Shown: positions 4,993 through 5,306 of the stretch, piece by piece
Numbering within the stretch: the first letter of the stretch is position 1
How the letters are laid out: each line of letters begins with the position of its first letter
Origin: Fidelibacterota bacterium
GTDB lineage: Bacteria > Fidelibacterota > UBA2242
Length of the DNA stretch: 5,306 nucleotides
Assembly: GCA_003527965.1 (NCBI GenBank)
Contig: DPVY01000037.1
Span: forward strand, 2,199-7,504
Direction of reading: 5' to 3'
Position numbers and translations under genes: made by a program
The notes under the pieces: generated by a model
What the model was told of the DNA's origin: nothing
Databases searched by the model: none
The model's input: only the letters and a program-made list of their open reading frames with translations

Positions 4993-5306
4993 TTATTTAT
5001 TAATAAAGGTCCAATCGACACCAAAAATCTTCAGGCGGCTTCGGTATAACATGCCCGGCAAACTTGAAAAGAACCGACCTTCCCAGTTATAAACCGTATA
5101 GAAGATGTGAAAACTACCGATATGGGCGCCGATAGTTCCACCAAAAGTCAATTGCTCATTAGTGTAATAACTTTGAGCCGAGGTGCCGGCTGTGCGTAAA
5201 TGGTCAAACCAGATAACCGTATTCGGACCGGTTTGGTAAGTAATATCTCCCGATGCGTACAGGTGCAGATTATCTTTAAAGAGGTCAATCTCCTGGTACA
5301 GGCGGC
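4993..5306 (-). CDS. C-terminal part of an outer-membrane beta-barrel protein (gene runs off the window)
   Basis: An open frame without a start enters from base 5304 and reads 103 codons to TAA at 4995-4993; the 5' part lies beyond the window. The translation begins RLYQEIDLFKDNLHLYASGD and alternates hydrophobic/aromatic and polar residues as in membrane beta strands. Segments include ITYQTGPNTVIWFDHL, TFGGTIGAHIGSFHIFYTVYNW and the final strand RLKIFGVDWTFINK. An ending of the form 'fGv-W-F-n' is common in TonB-dependent receptors and in large putative porins of Gram-negative bacteria; the fragment alone cannot separate these. It precedes the 421-aa barrel gene on the same strand with a gap of 250 bases, so cotranscription is possible but not shown. 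No frameshift or internal stop is seen. Confidence 0.7.
   Translation of the reverse strand, partial: RLYQEIDLFKDNLHLYASGDITYQTGPNTVIWFDHLRTAGTSAQSYYTNEQLTFGGTIGAHIGSFHIFYTVYNWEGRFFSSLPGMLYRSRLKIFGVDWTFINK

Noticed and set aside
1..5306. CRISPR array, tRNA or rRNA gene, transposase
   Set aside because: No regularly spaced direct repeats of CRISPR size, no cloverleaf or ribosomal RNA sequence, and no DDE or serine/tyrosine recombinase motifs were seen on either strand.

Overview
The window is AT-rich DNA, probably from a Gram-negative (diderm) bacterium. It carries one complete gene and one gene tail for predicted outer-membrane beta-barrel proteins, and a membrane-anchored flavin nitroreductase of the SagB/ThcOx type. 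The mixture (Shine-Dalgarno-like AAGGAT sites, secreted proteins with 'LKSGDKLKGKI' repeats, short dispersed intergenic repeats) resembles uncultured lineages around the FCB group (Cloacimonetes/KSB1/Zixibacteria-like). That assignment is inference from general resemblance, not from a marker gene.

Bases 1-2580 hold a compact Type II restriction-modification module on the + strand. A short upstream region carries a perfect 8+8 bp palindrome. It is followed by a 224-aa PD-(D/E)XK-type endonuclease (115-789) and a 589-aa gamma-class N6-adenine methyltransferase with NPPW (789-2558). The two genes overlap by one base (TAATG), so their translation is probably coupled. A 9-bp sequence (GTTGTGCCT / AGGCACAAC) flanks the module in inverted orientation. 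The two copies look like the outer ends of integron attC sites (C-GTTGTGC on the left, GCACAAC-A on the right), although no integrase or complete attC is visible.

Bases 2581-3476 hold a complete SagB/ThcOx-type nitroreductase (2608-3321, +) with an N-terminal membrane anchor. Its base composition is clearly richer in GC than the restriction-modification genes, so the right edge of the imported module probably lies in the 49 bases before this gene. A 155-bp gap between convergent genes follows and carries a 12-bp tandem duplication and a four-unit heptamer array.

Bases 3477-5306 read on the - strand. A 421-aa secreted protein (3477-4742) has two tandem 43-44-residue beta-rich repeats followed by a predicted outer-membrane barrel ending in Phe. 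The 250-bp gap behind it carries a nested inverted-repeat element. The last 103 codons of a second barrel protein (4993 to beyond the window end) close the window.

The parts do not form one pathway. The restriction-modification pair is a self-contained defence/selfish module that seems to have landed in a chromosomal region of envelope genes. The most interesting points are the attC-like inverted flanks, the palindrome upstream of the restriction gene, the R-before-M coupled order, and the two-repeat-plus-barrel architecture of the 421-aa protein.
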